A DNA stretch of 54,105 bases from an uncultured Lachnospiraceae bacterium (GTDB taxonomy: Bacteria; Bacillota; Clostridia; Lachnospirales; Lachnospiraceae): assembly GCA_947630005.1 (NCBI GenBank), contig CANRGB010000005.1, positions 1-54,105 of the forward strand, written 5' to 3'. The stretch's first letter is position 1. The number at the start of each line of letters is the position of its first letter. This document shows positions 28,129 through 36,178 of the stretch, one piece after another. Under the pieces are notes generated by a model, which worked only from the letters and a program-made list of their open reading frames with translations, searched no databases and was not told the origin of the DNA. The position numbers and the translations under genes are program-made.

Positions 28129-29370
28129 TCATCCCTCTGAGGAAAACTCCGCCGCTTCCTCCTCCGCGGACGGATCATAGGACACTTCCGTGACGTCCGC
28201 CTGCTCGTACAAAGCCTCTGAGAACCGCGACTCATACATGGTCCACACAAGGGACTCCCGCCCGTAGATGCTTTCAAAGGAAGCCGCGTCCGGCTCTCCG
28301 TAAAGGAACGCGTTGTCCTGGAGATAGGACACATACTCATCTTCTGTGACCTCAATCCCGTTCGCGAGGCAGTACGCGCTGACGAGAAGCCTGCGGTTCA
28401 CCAGGGAAAGAACCTCCTCATTGATGTCTTCCTCCGTGATGCCGAACATCTCATAGATATCTTCTTCTTTCTCCGCACCGCTGAAGGAAGCGTAGAATCC
28501 GACGGTCTCCTCCCTGCACGCGTCATAGAGCTCCTGCGGATATTCCTTGAACTCCGTGCGCGCGATCGCCTCGTCAAAGAGCACATCAACCGCGTTGGTA
28601 TAGCTCATATCCTCATATTCCTGTGTGATCATCTCACGGATATAGCTTTCAAACGCCGCCTTGGTCTCGAACCCGAGCGTGTTCACGACAAAATCTTCCG
28701 TATATTCGGGCACGTTCAGACTGTAGACGCCCGTCACCTCGAAGACGAAATCGACGGTCTTTCCGGCCCACTCGATCATCTCGTCATCCTCGGAATAGCT
28801 GATCGAAAATTCAAGCTTATCCCCTTTGGAAGCGCCGGTTACCTTCTCGTCAAACTCCGCTCCGTACTCCTCATAACCGATCGTGAGGAAAAAGTCCTTT
28901 TCCTGGTACGGTTCCTCCTCCGAATCCCGGATCACATAGGAGACATTTCCATAAACCGTATCCCCTTCCTGCGCGGGACGCTCTTCCTCCTTCTCCTGCG
29001 CGTACGTCTCAAGCTCCTCCTCGATCCGCTGCTGAACCATCTCATCCGAGATCTCATAGACCGTCTTTTCCACCGGAATCCCCGCGTAGTCGCCAAGCGT
29101 GACGTAATCCGCCGCGTCCTTGATCAGATATTCCGACGGATTGATCGGCTCAAGCGGAGTCTCCGTCTCGTAAAGCAGTTCCTCCGGTTCATCCGCTGTC
29201 AGAATCTCTTCCTCACCGGTTCCCATATCCCCAATTTCCGCGTTCTGGTCCTCGGCCGCCTCATTTGCCGCTTCCTGCTTCTGCGTGTTCCCGGAAGAAC
29301 CGCCCTGGCAGCCCGCAAGGGAAAGTCCCAACGTACCTGCAAGTAAAAATACCATCCATTTTCTTCTCAT
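28129..29370 (-). CDS. Trigger-factor-like lipoprotein with degenerate FKBP domain
   Basis: This protein has 413 residues. Its lipobox LAGC at 17-20 marks a lipoprotein signal, followed by a Q/E/A-rich linker. The body parallels the neighbouring exported trigger-factor-like protein (DYVTLGDYAGI against DYVKLGEYKGL; C-terminal EEVLSLVNRRLLVSAYCLA). The FKBP-like part (about 140-220) has lost the GF-E-D-L active-site signature, reading YGAEFDEKVTGASKG instead. It has probably kept the chaperone role without isomerase activity. The two genes, 99 bp apart and co-directional, likely arose by duplication and form one operon with the promoter near 29711-29740. Confidence 0.8.
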   Translation of the reverse strand: MRRKWMVFLLAGTLGLSLAGCQGGSSGNTQKQEAANEAAEDQNAEIGDMGTGEEEILTADEPEELLYETETPLEPINPSEYLIKDAADYVTLGDYAGIPVEKTVYEISDEMVQQRIEEELETYAQEKEEERPAQEGDTVYGNVSYVIRDSEEEPYQEKDFFLTIGYEEYGAEFDEKVTGASKGDKLEFSISYSEDDEMIEWAGKTVDFVFEVTGVYSLNVPEYTEDFVVNTLGFETKAAFESYIREMITQEYEDMSYTNAVDVLFDEAIARTEFKEYPQELYDACREETVGFYASFSGAEKEEDIYEMFGITEEDINEEVLSLVNRRLLVSAYCLANGIEVTEDEYVSYLQDNAFLYGEPDAASFESIYGRESLVWTMYESRFSEALYEQADVTEVSYDPSAEEEAAEFSSEG

Positions 29371-29859
29371 CTATCTGGCCATTCCTTTCTTTGTGCTGGC
29401 GTTCCGCGGCAAGCGCGCATATACGCCGGTTTAAAGTTGTCAATCCACGCTCGATAATTTCACGGAGTGCGGCTGCCGCATGTCCTGACCTCATGTCAGT
29501 GGGGGTACCGATTTCTCTCCGCCCGCCACCGAGTGGAGACGCGCACGAATTTGAAGCGGAAAAATGCCGCTTGAGCGGCACAAATTCGGCGCAGGGAACG
29601 AGCAAAACGAAAATCATTTTGTCGTTCCCTATAAATTTGCGTCTGGCAGCTCATCCCGCTGTCTGCAGAGACAGGGGAATTCCTGCAGGATTTCGTTGAA
29701 ATCAGCCTGCATTATACCATTTTCGTCTCCCCTTTGTAAATATATTTCCGTAAGAACATACTTTTTTCATTTTTCTATACTTTTTTATTTCCCCCTTTTC
29801 ATACTTCCGAAAGCTATGCTATGATAATATCACTGTGGCAACAGGAAAGGAGGAACTGT
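29371..29859. other. 489-bp hairpin-rich divergent gap
   Basis: It lies between two divergent genes. On the minus strand, a promoter (29711-29740) precedes a possible 27-codon leader frame (MQADFNEILQEF..., about 29627-29710). A set of stems follows: GGGAACGA/TCGTTCCC with AAAA flanks, GCCGCTCAAGCGGC, CTGACATGAGGTCAG, and TGCGGCAGCCGCA. The block 29515-29632 reads like intergenic repeats I have seen in Lachnospiraceae genomes, but there is one copy only here. A -10-like TATGAT at 29820-29825 may serve the plus-strand cca gene. Confidence 0.45.
29711..29740 (-). promoter_or_regulatory. Probable promoter of the trigger-factor-like operon
   Basis: TTTACA, 18 bp, TATAAT on the minus strand, giving a leader of about 330 nt. 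Confidence 0.55.
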
Positions 29860-31236
29860 ATGAACTATATTGAAATCCCTGCCCGGGCGGAAAAAATACT
29901 CGATACCCTCCATGAGGCCGGATACGAGGCATTTGTAGTCGGCGGATGCGTCCGCGATTCCGTACTTGGCAGGACGCCGGGGGACTGGGATATCACGACG
30001 TCCGCGCCGCCGCAGGAAATAAAGGGGTTATTTTCGCGGACGATCGATACCGGTATCGCACACGGTACGGTAACTGTCATGATGGACGGAGAAGGCTATG
30101 AAGTTACCACTTACCGAATCGACGGAATCTATGAAGATTCCCGTCATCCAAAACAGGTGACCTTCACCTCCAGTCTCCGGGAGGATCTCCAGAGACGGGA
30201 TTTTACAATGAACGCGATGGCATATTCCCATGAGAGCGGGATCATAGATATTTTCGGCGGAATGAAAGATATGCAGGACAAGGTCATCCGCTGTGTCGGA
30301 AACGCGAAGGAGCGGTTCGGAGAAGACGCCCTCCGGATGCTGCGGGCGGTGAGATTTGCGGCTCAGCTTGGCTTTACGCTCGATGAGGGGCTTAAGGAAG
30401 GCATCCGCGGCATGGCGGACCAGCTTGACCATATCAGCGCGGAACGGATCCGCACGGAGATTGTCAAACTGCTGATCTCTCCCCATCCCTCCTGGTTCCG
30501 CCTGGCTTACGAGACAGGCATCACCTCTGTCATCATGCCTGAGTTCGACCGGCTCATGGTGCAGAGCCAGAACAACCCGCACCACGCCTACACGACCGGA
30601 GAACACACGCTGCTCGCGATGGAAAATATTCCCGCGAATCCTGTTCTCCGCCTCGCGATGCTCTTTCATGATATCGGAAAACCGGACGTCTGCGTGACCG
30701 ACGAGAACGGCAGGGATCATTTCCGGAATCACGCCTCCCGCAGCGAGGAGATCACGTACCAGATCATGAAACGGCTTAAATTCGACAACTACACGCTGTC
30801 CAGAGTCTGCAGCCTGGTAAAGAACCACTCGCTGTACCCTCAGCTTTCCGCGAAAGATATCCGCTTTGCGGCATTTCATATCGGACCCGATCTGTTTGAC
30901 GACTACCTGCTGGTAAAGCGCGCCGATATTCTGTCGCAGAATCCGAGTGTGATCCCGGATAAACTGAACTATCTGAACGAAGTGGAACGCATCTGGAACG
31001 AGATCCAAATGCACGGCGACTGTCTCTCGGCAAAACAGCTGATGCTGAACGGGAGCGACCTGATCAGCGACGGAATGAAGCCTGGGCCGGAAATGGGAAA
31101 TCTGCTGAATCATCTGCTCTTTGAAGTACTGGAACAGCCTCATCTGAATACCAGGGAGTATCTCCTTACAAGAAGCCGCCAGCTCAGAGAACAGGGCCGG
31201 CCGCGGAAAGATCCGGATATTTCCAGTGAACCGTAA
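29860..31236 (+). CDS. cca: CCA tRNA nucleotidyltransferase with HD domain
   Basis: This protein has 458 residues from the ATG at 29860 (AAAGGAGG upstream). The nucleotidyltransferase core has GGCVRDSVLGRTPGDWDI at about 28-45 with its two catalytic Asp, then RRDFTMNAMAY and the ERIRTEIVKLL neck. An HD phosphohydrolase-type domain (LFHDIGKPD about 262, then H in FRNHASRS) is inserted after it. It adds or repairs the 3'-CCA of tRNAs. The domain order is that of the class II, Gram-positive HD-containing type. The REP-like copy C follows directly. Confidence 0.95.
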   Translation: MNYIEIPARAEKILDTLHEAGYEAFVVGGCVRDSVLGRTPGDWDITTSAPPQEIKGLFSRTIDTGIAHGTVTVMMDGEGYEVTTYRIDGIYEDSRHPKQVTFTSSLREDLQRRDFTMNAMAYSHESGIIDIFGGMKDMQDKVIRCVGNAKERFGEDALRMLRAVRFAAQLGFTLDEGLKEGIRGMADQLDHISAERIRTEIVKLLISPHPSWFRLAYETGITSVIMPEFDRLMVQSQNNPHHAYTTGEHTLLAMENIPANPVLRLAMLFHDIGKPDVCVTDENGRDHFRNHASRSEEITYQIMKRLKFDNYTLSRVCSLVKNHSLYPQLSAKDIRFAAFHIGPDLFDDYLLVKRADILSQNPSVIPDKLNYLNEVERIWNEIQMHGDCLSAKQLMLNGSDLISDGMKPGPEMGNLLNHLLFEVLEQPHLNTREYLLTRSRQLREQGRPRKDPDISSEP

Positions 31237-31241
31237 CGCCG

Positions 31242-31332
31242 TCCGCGCGGCCCAGGTGCTGCGTCAGCAGCTGGTTTCCATGCCTGGGCCTGCGCATAGA
31301 AATCGAGCAGGAGGTGGTTTTTCCTCCTGCTC
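31242..31332 (+). repeat. REP-like element, copy C (complete)
   Basis: GCGCGGCCCAGG, GTGCTGCGTCAGCAGC, then TTTCCATGCCTGGGCCTGCGC, followed by a CGAGCAGGAGG/CCTCCTGCTCG hairpin. It starts 6 bp after the cca stop codon. The core is nearly identical to copy B. Confidence 0.85.
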
Positions 31333-31373
31333 GCCCGCATGTTCTTTCGTATGATCCTTTTTATCCTTCAGCT

Positions 31374-31880
31374 TCAGCCTTTCCTGCCTTTCTTTTTCTT
31401 TGAAGATGCCGCCTCGGCTTCCTTTTTTGCCTTTCCCGAAACCTTGTCCCTCATGTTCGCAAAAAAGCCTTTTTTCTTCTTCGGGGTCTCAAGAGGCCCG
31501 CGGACACCCTTCACTTCCATAATATAGATGCCGCTGACAACCGCGCGGACTTCCTTTTTTACGGGAATCGTGTCGAAGATTGACGCGTCGCTGATGAGCG
31601 TCATGATCCTGGGCCCTACTTTTGCCTTGACAATCGGAAGCTTGGAGCGGCGCATCATTTTGGGCGTCTGATCGATCACCATCTGCGGAAGGCCCGAATC
31701 TTTTATGGGCATCCGTTTCTTATCGATGATCAGCATGGATACCGTCTGCTTCGCCGCCTCCATCTGCTGCTGCTGCGCTTCCTGCTTTCTCTGGAGCCTG
31801 CGTCCCACAAAATACAGGGCAATGAGGGCGATCACAAGAACAATCAGAATACCCAGCAAAACATAAAAAAATGTCTTCAT
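31374..31880 (-). CDS. Membrane-anchored conserved protein of unknown function
   Basis: This protein has 168 residues from the ATG at 31880 (GGAGG at 7 bp). An N-terminal membrane helix (MKTFFYVLLGILIVLVIALIA, residues 1-24) precedes a Q-rich coiled coil. A compact soluble segment follows (about 45-130: TVSMLIIDKKRMPIKDSGLPQ, KAKVGPRIMTLISDASIFDTIPVKKEVRAVVSGIYI) and then a lysine-rich tail. I recognise it as a recurring Lachnospiraceae protein but know no function. It stands alone between two plus-strand units. Confidence 0.75.
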   Translation of the reverse strand: MKTFFYVLLGILIVLVIALIALYFVGRRLQRKQEAQQQQMEAAKQTVSMLIIDKKRMPIKDSGLPQMVIDQTPKMMRRSKLPIVKAKVGPRIMTLISDASIFDTIPVKKEVRAVVSGIYIMEVKGVRGPLETPKKKKGFFANMRDKVSGKAKKEAEAASSKKKKGRKG

Positions 31881-32292
31881 ATGTACCTCCACACTGTAAT
31901 AATCGCATTTCATTCTATCATCCTTTGAGGGAAAGTGCAATTGATAATTAAATCAAATTCATAGTTGACTTATATTTGTTTATACTATATAATAGCATCT
32001 TGTGCTCTGTCTGAATAATGGTATATTAAAATTATTGGAGTAATATTGCCGCCTGTCCATTTACGACATTTTTTTTATCTATTTCTTAAAAAAAATCGTG
32101 TATTTTACTTGACAGCACCGACAGAAGAGCTTATAATAAATGTACTGAAAAGATTTATAGTTTATATATTTCACTGGCTATTATAGATTATAAAAAATTT
32201 ATATTTATAACCTTTTATGGTCTCTAATAGCTGGTGAAGTTTTTTAAGCGGAATCTTATTTCACGTAATCTATTGTATGGGAGGTGTTCGCT
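31881..32292. other. AT-rich gap holding the cold-shock promoter and leader
   Basis: No gene is seen. The left part is the upstream region of the minus-strand membrane protein. The right part holds the consensus promoter at 32109-32137 and a leader of about 150 nt for the cold-shock gene. Confidence 0.7.
32109..32137 (+). promoter_or_regulatory. Perfect-consensus promoter of the cold-shock gene
   Basis: TTGACA, 17 bp, TATAAT. The AT-rich leader of about 150 nt is of the length usual for temperature-responsive cspA-type mRNAs. Confidence 0.88.
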
Positions 32293-32493
32293 GTGAATAA
32301 GGGCACGGTTAAATGGTTCAACGCGGAGAAGGGCTATGGCTTTATTACGGGTGAGAATGGTTCTGATGTATTTGTCCATTTCTCAGCTATTCAGGGTGAG
32401 GGATTCAAGACCCTGGAGGAAGGACAGGCAGTTTCCTACGATTTGACTGAAGGCGCTCGCGGAATGCAGGCTGCGAATGTAATCAAACTTTAA
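32293..32493 (+). CDS. Cold-shock domain protein (CspA family)
   Basis: This 66-residue protein starts with GTG at 32293 (GGGAGG eight bases upstream; an in-frame GTG at 32284 overlaps the ribosome site). RNP1-like KGYGFITG and RNP2-like VFVHFSAI are intact, as is KWFNAEKG. It is a single OB-fold RNA chaperone. It has its own promoter and terminator, so it is monocistronic. Confidence 0.96.
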   Translation: MNKGTVKWFNAEKGYGFITGENGSDVFVHFSAIQGEGFKTLEEGQAVSYDLTEGARGMQAANVIKL

Positions 32494-32512
32494 TCAAATG
32501 TTTTGACACGCC

Positions 32513-32545
32513 GAGGGGCGGAGCAGGCGGCTCCGCCCTCTTTCT
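32513..32545 (+). terminator. Terminator of the cold-shock gene
   Basis: GAGGGGCGGAGC/GGCTCCGCCCTC with an AGGC loop, then TTTCT. Confidence 0.85.
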
Positions 32546-32650
32546 GATTTCTCTTATGTTTTCCTGGTTATCCTCCTCCGGAGGTTTTCTTTTTTCCGGT
32601 TGCTTTCTTCTTCCGACAATTTTTTCCTATTATTTTTTTACATTTAATGC

Positions 32651-32679
32651 TTGACAATACGGCAATATGATGTTATCTT
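32651..32679 (+). promoter_or_regulatory. Promoter of the DUF2325 gene
   Basis: TTGACA, 17 bp, TATCTT. The first operator-like palindrome starts four bases downstream, over the expected start of transcription. Confidence 0.75.
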
Positions 32680-32682
32680 ATA

Positions 32683-32698
32683 GTTAGATTAAACTAAC
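32683..32698 (+). promoter_or_regulatory. Operator-like palindrome 1 (DtxR/IdeR-type metal box)
   Basis: GTTAGATTAAACTAAC, with arms GTTAG/CTAAC around a 6-bp centre, resembles the TTAGG..TAACCTAA class of iron/manganese boxes. Its position over +1 suits repression. Confidence 0.55.
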
Positions 32699-32752
32699 CA
32701 TAGTTTTTCTGTTCTCGTTCGTCCTGCGGTGCAGGACATAAATTTTACGCAG

Positions 32753-32772
32753 GAGTTAGATTATGCTAACTC
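32753..32772 (+). promoter_or_regulatory. Operator-like palindrome 2, same half-sites
   Basis: GAGTTAG-ATTATG-CTAACTC is a perfect 7-bp inverted repeat. It shares the GTTAGATTA..CTAAC core with operator 1, 70 bp downstream of it. A GTCCTGC/GCAGGAC hairpin (32721-32737) lies between them. Confidence 0.55.
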
Positions 32773-32807
32773 GCAGATCCCGATTCTATGTCTTACGGAG
32801 GTGTTTT

Positions 32808-33098
32808 ATGAGTATTGTGATCATCGGCGGAAATGAAGGAATGGTTTGTCAGTACGAAGGAATCTGCAGAAAGCACGGCTGCAGAGCGAAAATTTTCGCA
32901 AAAGAAAACGGGCCGATCCGAAAGAAGCTCGGATGCCCGGACATGTTTATCCTGTTTACCAATACGGTTTCCCACAAGATGGTGCGCAGCACGCTTCAGG
33001 AAGCCCGGCGGAACAATATTCCGGTGCTTCGCTGCCACAGCAGCAGCGCGGCGGCGCTCCAGGAGCTCCTAAACGAGCATGTCGCGCCGTCCTGCTGA
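32808..33098 (+). CDS. DUF2325 domain protein
   Basis: This 96-residue protein starts at 32808 with GGAGG upstream. It begins MSIVIIGGNEGMVCQYE, the Rossmann-like DUF2325 signature, with FTNTVSHKMVRS and a cysteine-rich composition (C14, C20, C25, C43). DUF2325 proteins are small and poorly characterised. The two metal-box-like operators upstream suggest metal or redox control. It converges with sortase B. Confidence 0.85.
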   Translation: MSIVIIGGNEGMVCQYEGICRKHGCRAKIFAKENGPIRKKLGCPDMFILFTNTVSHKMVRSTLQEARRNNIPVLRCHSSSAAALQELLNEHVAPSC

Positions 33099-33128
33099 CT
33101 GCCGGAAGCCGGTCCCTTTGCGGTTTTC

Positions 33129-34121
33129 TCAGTTCAGCATAATTTCTTCCCCGTAAACCACCGGCGGCAGCTCTGTCGGAGGTTCTGTCTCCGTCTGCTG
33201 CTGCTGTTTCAGTTCTCTTCTGCGTTTTCTCTCCAGTCTCTTGTAGATCTTCACCGCCTGCTCCTCATGGCCTTTTGATACATAGACCTGAGAAAGCTTC
33301 CCGATTATGACAAACCTCGTCGCTTCATCTCCGGTACAGGTAGACAGGGTGACTACGCGGTCCTTCTCCGTCACCGATACGTCCGAGTTTTCCAGCAGAG
33401 AATTTTCAAACGCGGTCTGCAGGAATTTTTTGTATTCATCGCCGCGGAATTCGGTCTGATAGGTAAGTCCCGTCTTGGCGACCTCCATCCCTGAGAAAAT
33501 GCGGTACTGATAGATCAGGTGCGGCGTAAAGATCCAGAAATATTTGCTCTTCTCAAAAACGCCTTTTTCCCGGAACTTTTTCAGCTTGCCGAACATGGAA
33601 CCGTTTCTCATGTTGTGGCCGTACACGACCGTATTGGTGTCCGTGAAATCCGGTTCATTCTCATAATTTATAAACAGGCAGCCCGCGATATTGTCCTCCC
33701 CCTCAAACGTTTTGTGGAGGTAATAATCGTTGTCTTCTCCCTGAACCAGCGGATACGAGATATCGACCGCGCTCAGCTTCAGCCATCCCTTGATGTCAGG
33801 ATTCACGGCTCTGAGCTCCTTGAAATTGATCGGACTGCTCATGACCGGGAGACCGATCTCTTCCCCTTCTTCCACAACATTTACCAGTTCCCTGCCTTCG
33901 ACCGCCTGCGCGGCATCATCCTCAAGCGCTTCAAGATTCTCCGATTCCTTCGAGGCATAGCTGCTCTCCAGATTATCGTACTCATCCGAACCGCGTTTGT
34001 ACTCTTTATAAAAAGTGTACAGCATGTATCCCGAATAACAGAAGACCCCCAGCGCGATCACCATCAGCAGAATACGCACAATATCTCCGATCCTGTTTCT
34101 CCTCACATTTCTGCTGTTCAT
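33129..34121 (-). CDS. Class B sortase
   Basis: This protein has 330 residues from the ATG at 34121 (AAAGGAG upstream). An N-terminal membrane anchor lies about 14-36 and a linker follows to about 95. The sortase fold then has catalytic His169 (VVYGHNMRNGSMF), Cys262 (TLSTCTG) and Arg269. The YGHNM and class-B TLSTCTGDEATR signatures are clear. Sortases attach surface proteins to peptidoglycan. No sorting-signal substrate (NPxTN or LPxTG) is evident in the neighbouring genes, so it probably serves distant substrates. The C-terminal Q/E/P-rich tail is unusual. Confidence 0.93.
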   Translation of the reverse strand: MNSRNVRRNRIGDIVRILLMVIALGVFCYSGYMLYTFYKEYKRGSDEYDNLESSYASKESENLEALEDDAAQAVEGRELVNVVEEGEEIGLPVMSSPINFKELRAVNPDIKGWLKLSAVDISYPLVQGEDNDYYLHKTFEGEDNIAGCLFINYENEPDFTDTNTVVYGHNMRNGSMFGKLKKFREKGVFEKSKYFWIFTPHLIYQYRIFSGMEVAKTGLTYQTEFRGDEYKKFLQTAFENSLLENSDVSVTEKDRVVTLSTCTGDEATRFVIIGKLSQVYVSKGHEEQAVKIYKRLERKRRRELKQQQQTETEPPTELPPVVYGEEIMLN

Positions 34122-34271
34122 TCCTGCCACTCCTTTTCCCGTCTTTGTTTCTTTTCCTGCGCGCAAACCGGCGTCATGATACCGGGAACAGAAAGTATTT
34201 TCTGAATAAATTATTCCAATTCAGACTTTTATCCCAGATATCATGGCATCGGCGCGCGGCCGCGGCGGTTC

Positions 34272-35015
34272 TCACACGACGATCTCTCCGAGAATCTCTC
34301 CGATGCTTCCCTGTACCAGAAGATCCGCGTACCGATCCCTCGGCGTCGGGGATTTGTTAATCACGACAAGATACTTCCCCTGGAAATAATCGATCAGCCC
34401 TGCCGCAGGGTACACCGCGAGGGAAGTCCCTCCGATGATCAGTGCCTCAGCATTTGAAATATACTGGACAGAGTCCTGCATCGTTTTTGTGTTAAGACTT
34501 TCTTCGTACAGAACGACGTCCGGCTTGATCACTCCATTGCATTTCCCCTCACCTTTCGAACATATGCAGCGCGGAATGTCTTCCGCCTTCTGTATAAATT
34601 CCGCGGGGTACTCTTTTCCGCATTTCTGGCAGTAGTTGCGGTGAATGCTTCCATGCAGCTCCAGTACCTCCCTGCTGCCCGCTTTCTGATGAAGACCGTC
34701 AATGTTCTGCGTGATTACAGCTTTCAGCTTCCCCTTCTCTTCCATCTCGGCCAGTTTCCGGTGAGCCGCGTTCGGTTCTGCGTCAAGGCACAGCATCTTA
34801 TCCCTGTAAAAGCGGAAAAATTCCTTCTTGTTCTGAACAAAGAACGAATGGCTCAGGATTGTCTCCGGCGGATATTTATACTTCTGATGATACAGTCCGT
34901 CGACGCTGCGGAAATCCGGAATCCCGCTCTCCGTCGACACCCCCGCGCCTCCAAAAAACACAATGTTGCTGCACTCCGATATGATTTCCTGCAGTTTTTT
35001 TCTGCTGTCTTCCAT
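34272..35015 (-). CDS. NAD-dependent protein deacylase (Sir2 family)
   Basis: This 247-residue protein has all sirtuin motifs: GGAGVSTESGIPDFRS about 22-37, TQNIDGLHQKAG, catalytic H in ELHGS, zinc ligands in YCQKC and RCICSKGEGKC, and IKPDVVLYEE. It removes acyl groups from lysines using NAD+. It sits between sortase B and a two-component system on one strand, with short gaps but separate likely functions. Confidence 0.95.
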   Translation of the reverse strand: MEDSRKKLQEIISECSNIVFFGGAGVSTESGIPDFRSVDGLYHQKYKYPPETILSHSFFVQNKKEFFRFYRDKMLCLDAEPNAAHRKLAEMEEKGKLKAVITQNIDGLHQKAGSREVLELHGSIHRNYCQKCGKEYPAEFIQKAEDIPRCICSKGEGKCNGVIKPDVVLYEESLNTKTMQDSVQYISNAEALIIGGTSLAVYPAAGLIDYFQGKYLVVINKSPTPRDRYADLLVQGSIGEILGEIVV

Positions 35016-35038
35016 TCGATTTTCCCTCCCTTGCTGTT

Positions 35039-36163
35039 TTACCGCTCTCCTGCGGGCAGAGTTACGATAAATCTCGTATGCCTGCTGTCGCTCGCCGCCG
35101 TGATCGTTCCCTCGTGCAGCTCCACGATCTGTCTTGCTATGGCGAGTCCCAGTCCGGCCCCTCCTGTGCGGCTCGACCGCGCGTCGTCCATGCGGTAGAA
35201 CTTCTCAAAAATCATTTCCAGTTTCTTCTGCGGGATCTGCGGTCCCGTGTTTGTAAATATGATCGTGACAACTCCGCCTCCGCATCGCGCCTGTATCAGG
35301 ATCTCTGTTTCCTCATAGCTGTACGCCGCGGCATTGCGCAGCAGATTGTCAAACACCCGCGCGAGTTTGTCCGGATCCCCGTACACGATCAGGTCTTCCT
35401 CCACATCCACCGCGCACGTCATCTTTTTCTCGCTGAGCATCCCGTAGCTTTCGTCCGCAAGCTGTTCCAGCAGAATTGTGAGATTCAGGGGTTCCTTCTC
35501 CAGAACAATGTCCTGCAGGTTAAACCTTGTGATCTCAAAAAACTCATTGATCAGCTCCCCGAGCCTGACTGCCTTCTCCAGCGTGATATGCGTATACTTC
35601 GCGCGCTCCTCGAGCGCCATATCCGGATGCTCATCCAGCATCGTCAGATAGGCGATCACCGAAGTAAGCGGCGTCTTCAGATCGTGCGCCAGATAGACGA
35701 CCAGTTCATTCTTGCGCTGCTCGCTCTCGGCCGCCTCCATCTCCCTGCGCGCCAGCTTCTGCTTCAGTTCCGAGAGTTTCCGCGCCATTGGCTCCAGCTC
35801 CGAATCCAGCGTGACCGGTTCGTCCGAGGCGTTCAGGATGCTGTCGATCTCATCGCTGATATCGTTCAGGTACCCCGTCACCCTCCCGATCGAAAAATAA
35901 AAAAGCACCAGAAATAAAAGCCAGAATCCGCCGATCAGAAACAGCGTTTTGTTTGAGACAAAAATACGCCCGTACAGATACTTCGCCGTATCGTAGTTCG
36001 CGCCGAGCAGCGTGAAAAACCGGACCGCCAGCCTCGCGCAGACATCCTGAAAAATGTCGTCCGTCAGTATCAGGATCCCGTATCCGATCAGCGCGGTCAG
36101 CGCCGTGATCAGCATCGTGCGGAGCAGAATCGCTCGTTTCAGTTTCCTGTAACTGTTCTTCAC
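35039..36163 (-). CDS. Sensor histidine kinase, VanS-like
   Basis: This 374-residue protein starts with GTG at 36163 (GGAG upstream). Two membrane helices (about 12-33 and 72-93) bracket a short external loop of about 40 residues. A linker leads to the H box YLAHDLKTPLTSVI with His160. Then come N box DNLLRNAAAY, G box GGAGLGLAIARQ and the rest of the HATPase domain. The AHDLKTPLTSV form is typical of VanS-class kinases. The regulator gene precedes it by 15 bp. No vanHAX-type genes are in the window, so the target genes are unknown. Confidence 0.92.
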   Translation of the reverse strand: MKNSYRKLKRAILLRTMLITALTALIGYGILILTDDIFQDVCARLAVRFFTLLGANYDTAKYLYGRIFVSNKTLFLIGGFWLLFLVLFYFSIGRVTGYLNDISDEIDSILNASDEPVTLDSELEPMARKLSELKQKLARREMEAAESEQRKNELVVYLAHDLKTPLTSVIAYLTMLDEHPDMALEERAKYTHITLEKAVRLGELINEFFEITRFNLQDIVLEKEPLNLTILLEQLADESYGMLSEKKMTCAVDVEEDLIVYGDPDKLARVFDNLLRNAAAYSYEETEILIQARCGGGVVTIIFTNTGPQIPQKKLEMIFEKFYRMDDARSSRTGGAGLGLAIARQIVELHEGTITAASDSRHTRFIVTLPAGER

Positions 36164-36178
36164 GCCCCCACGCTCCTT

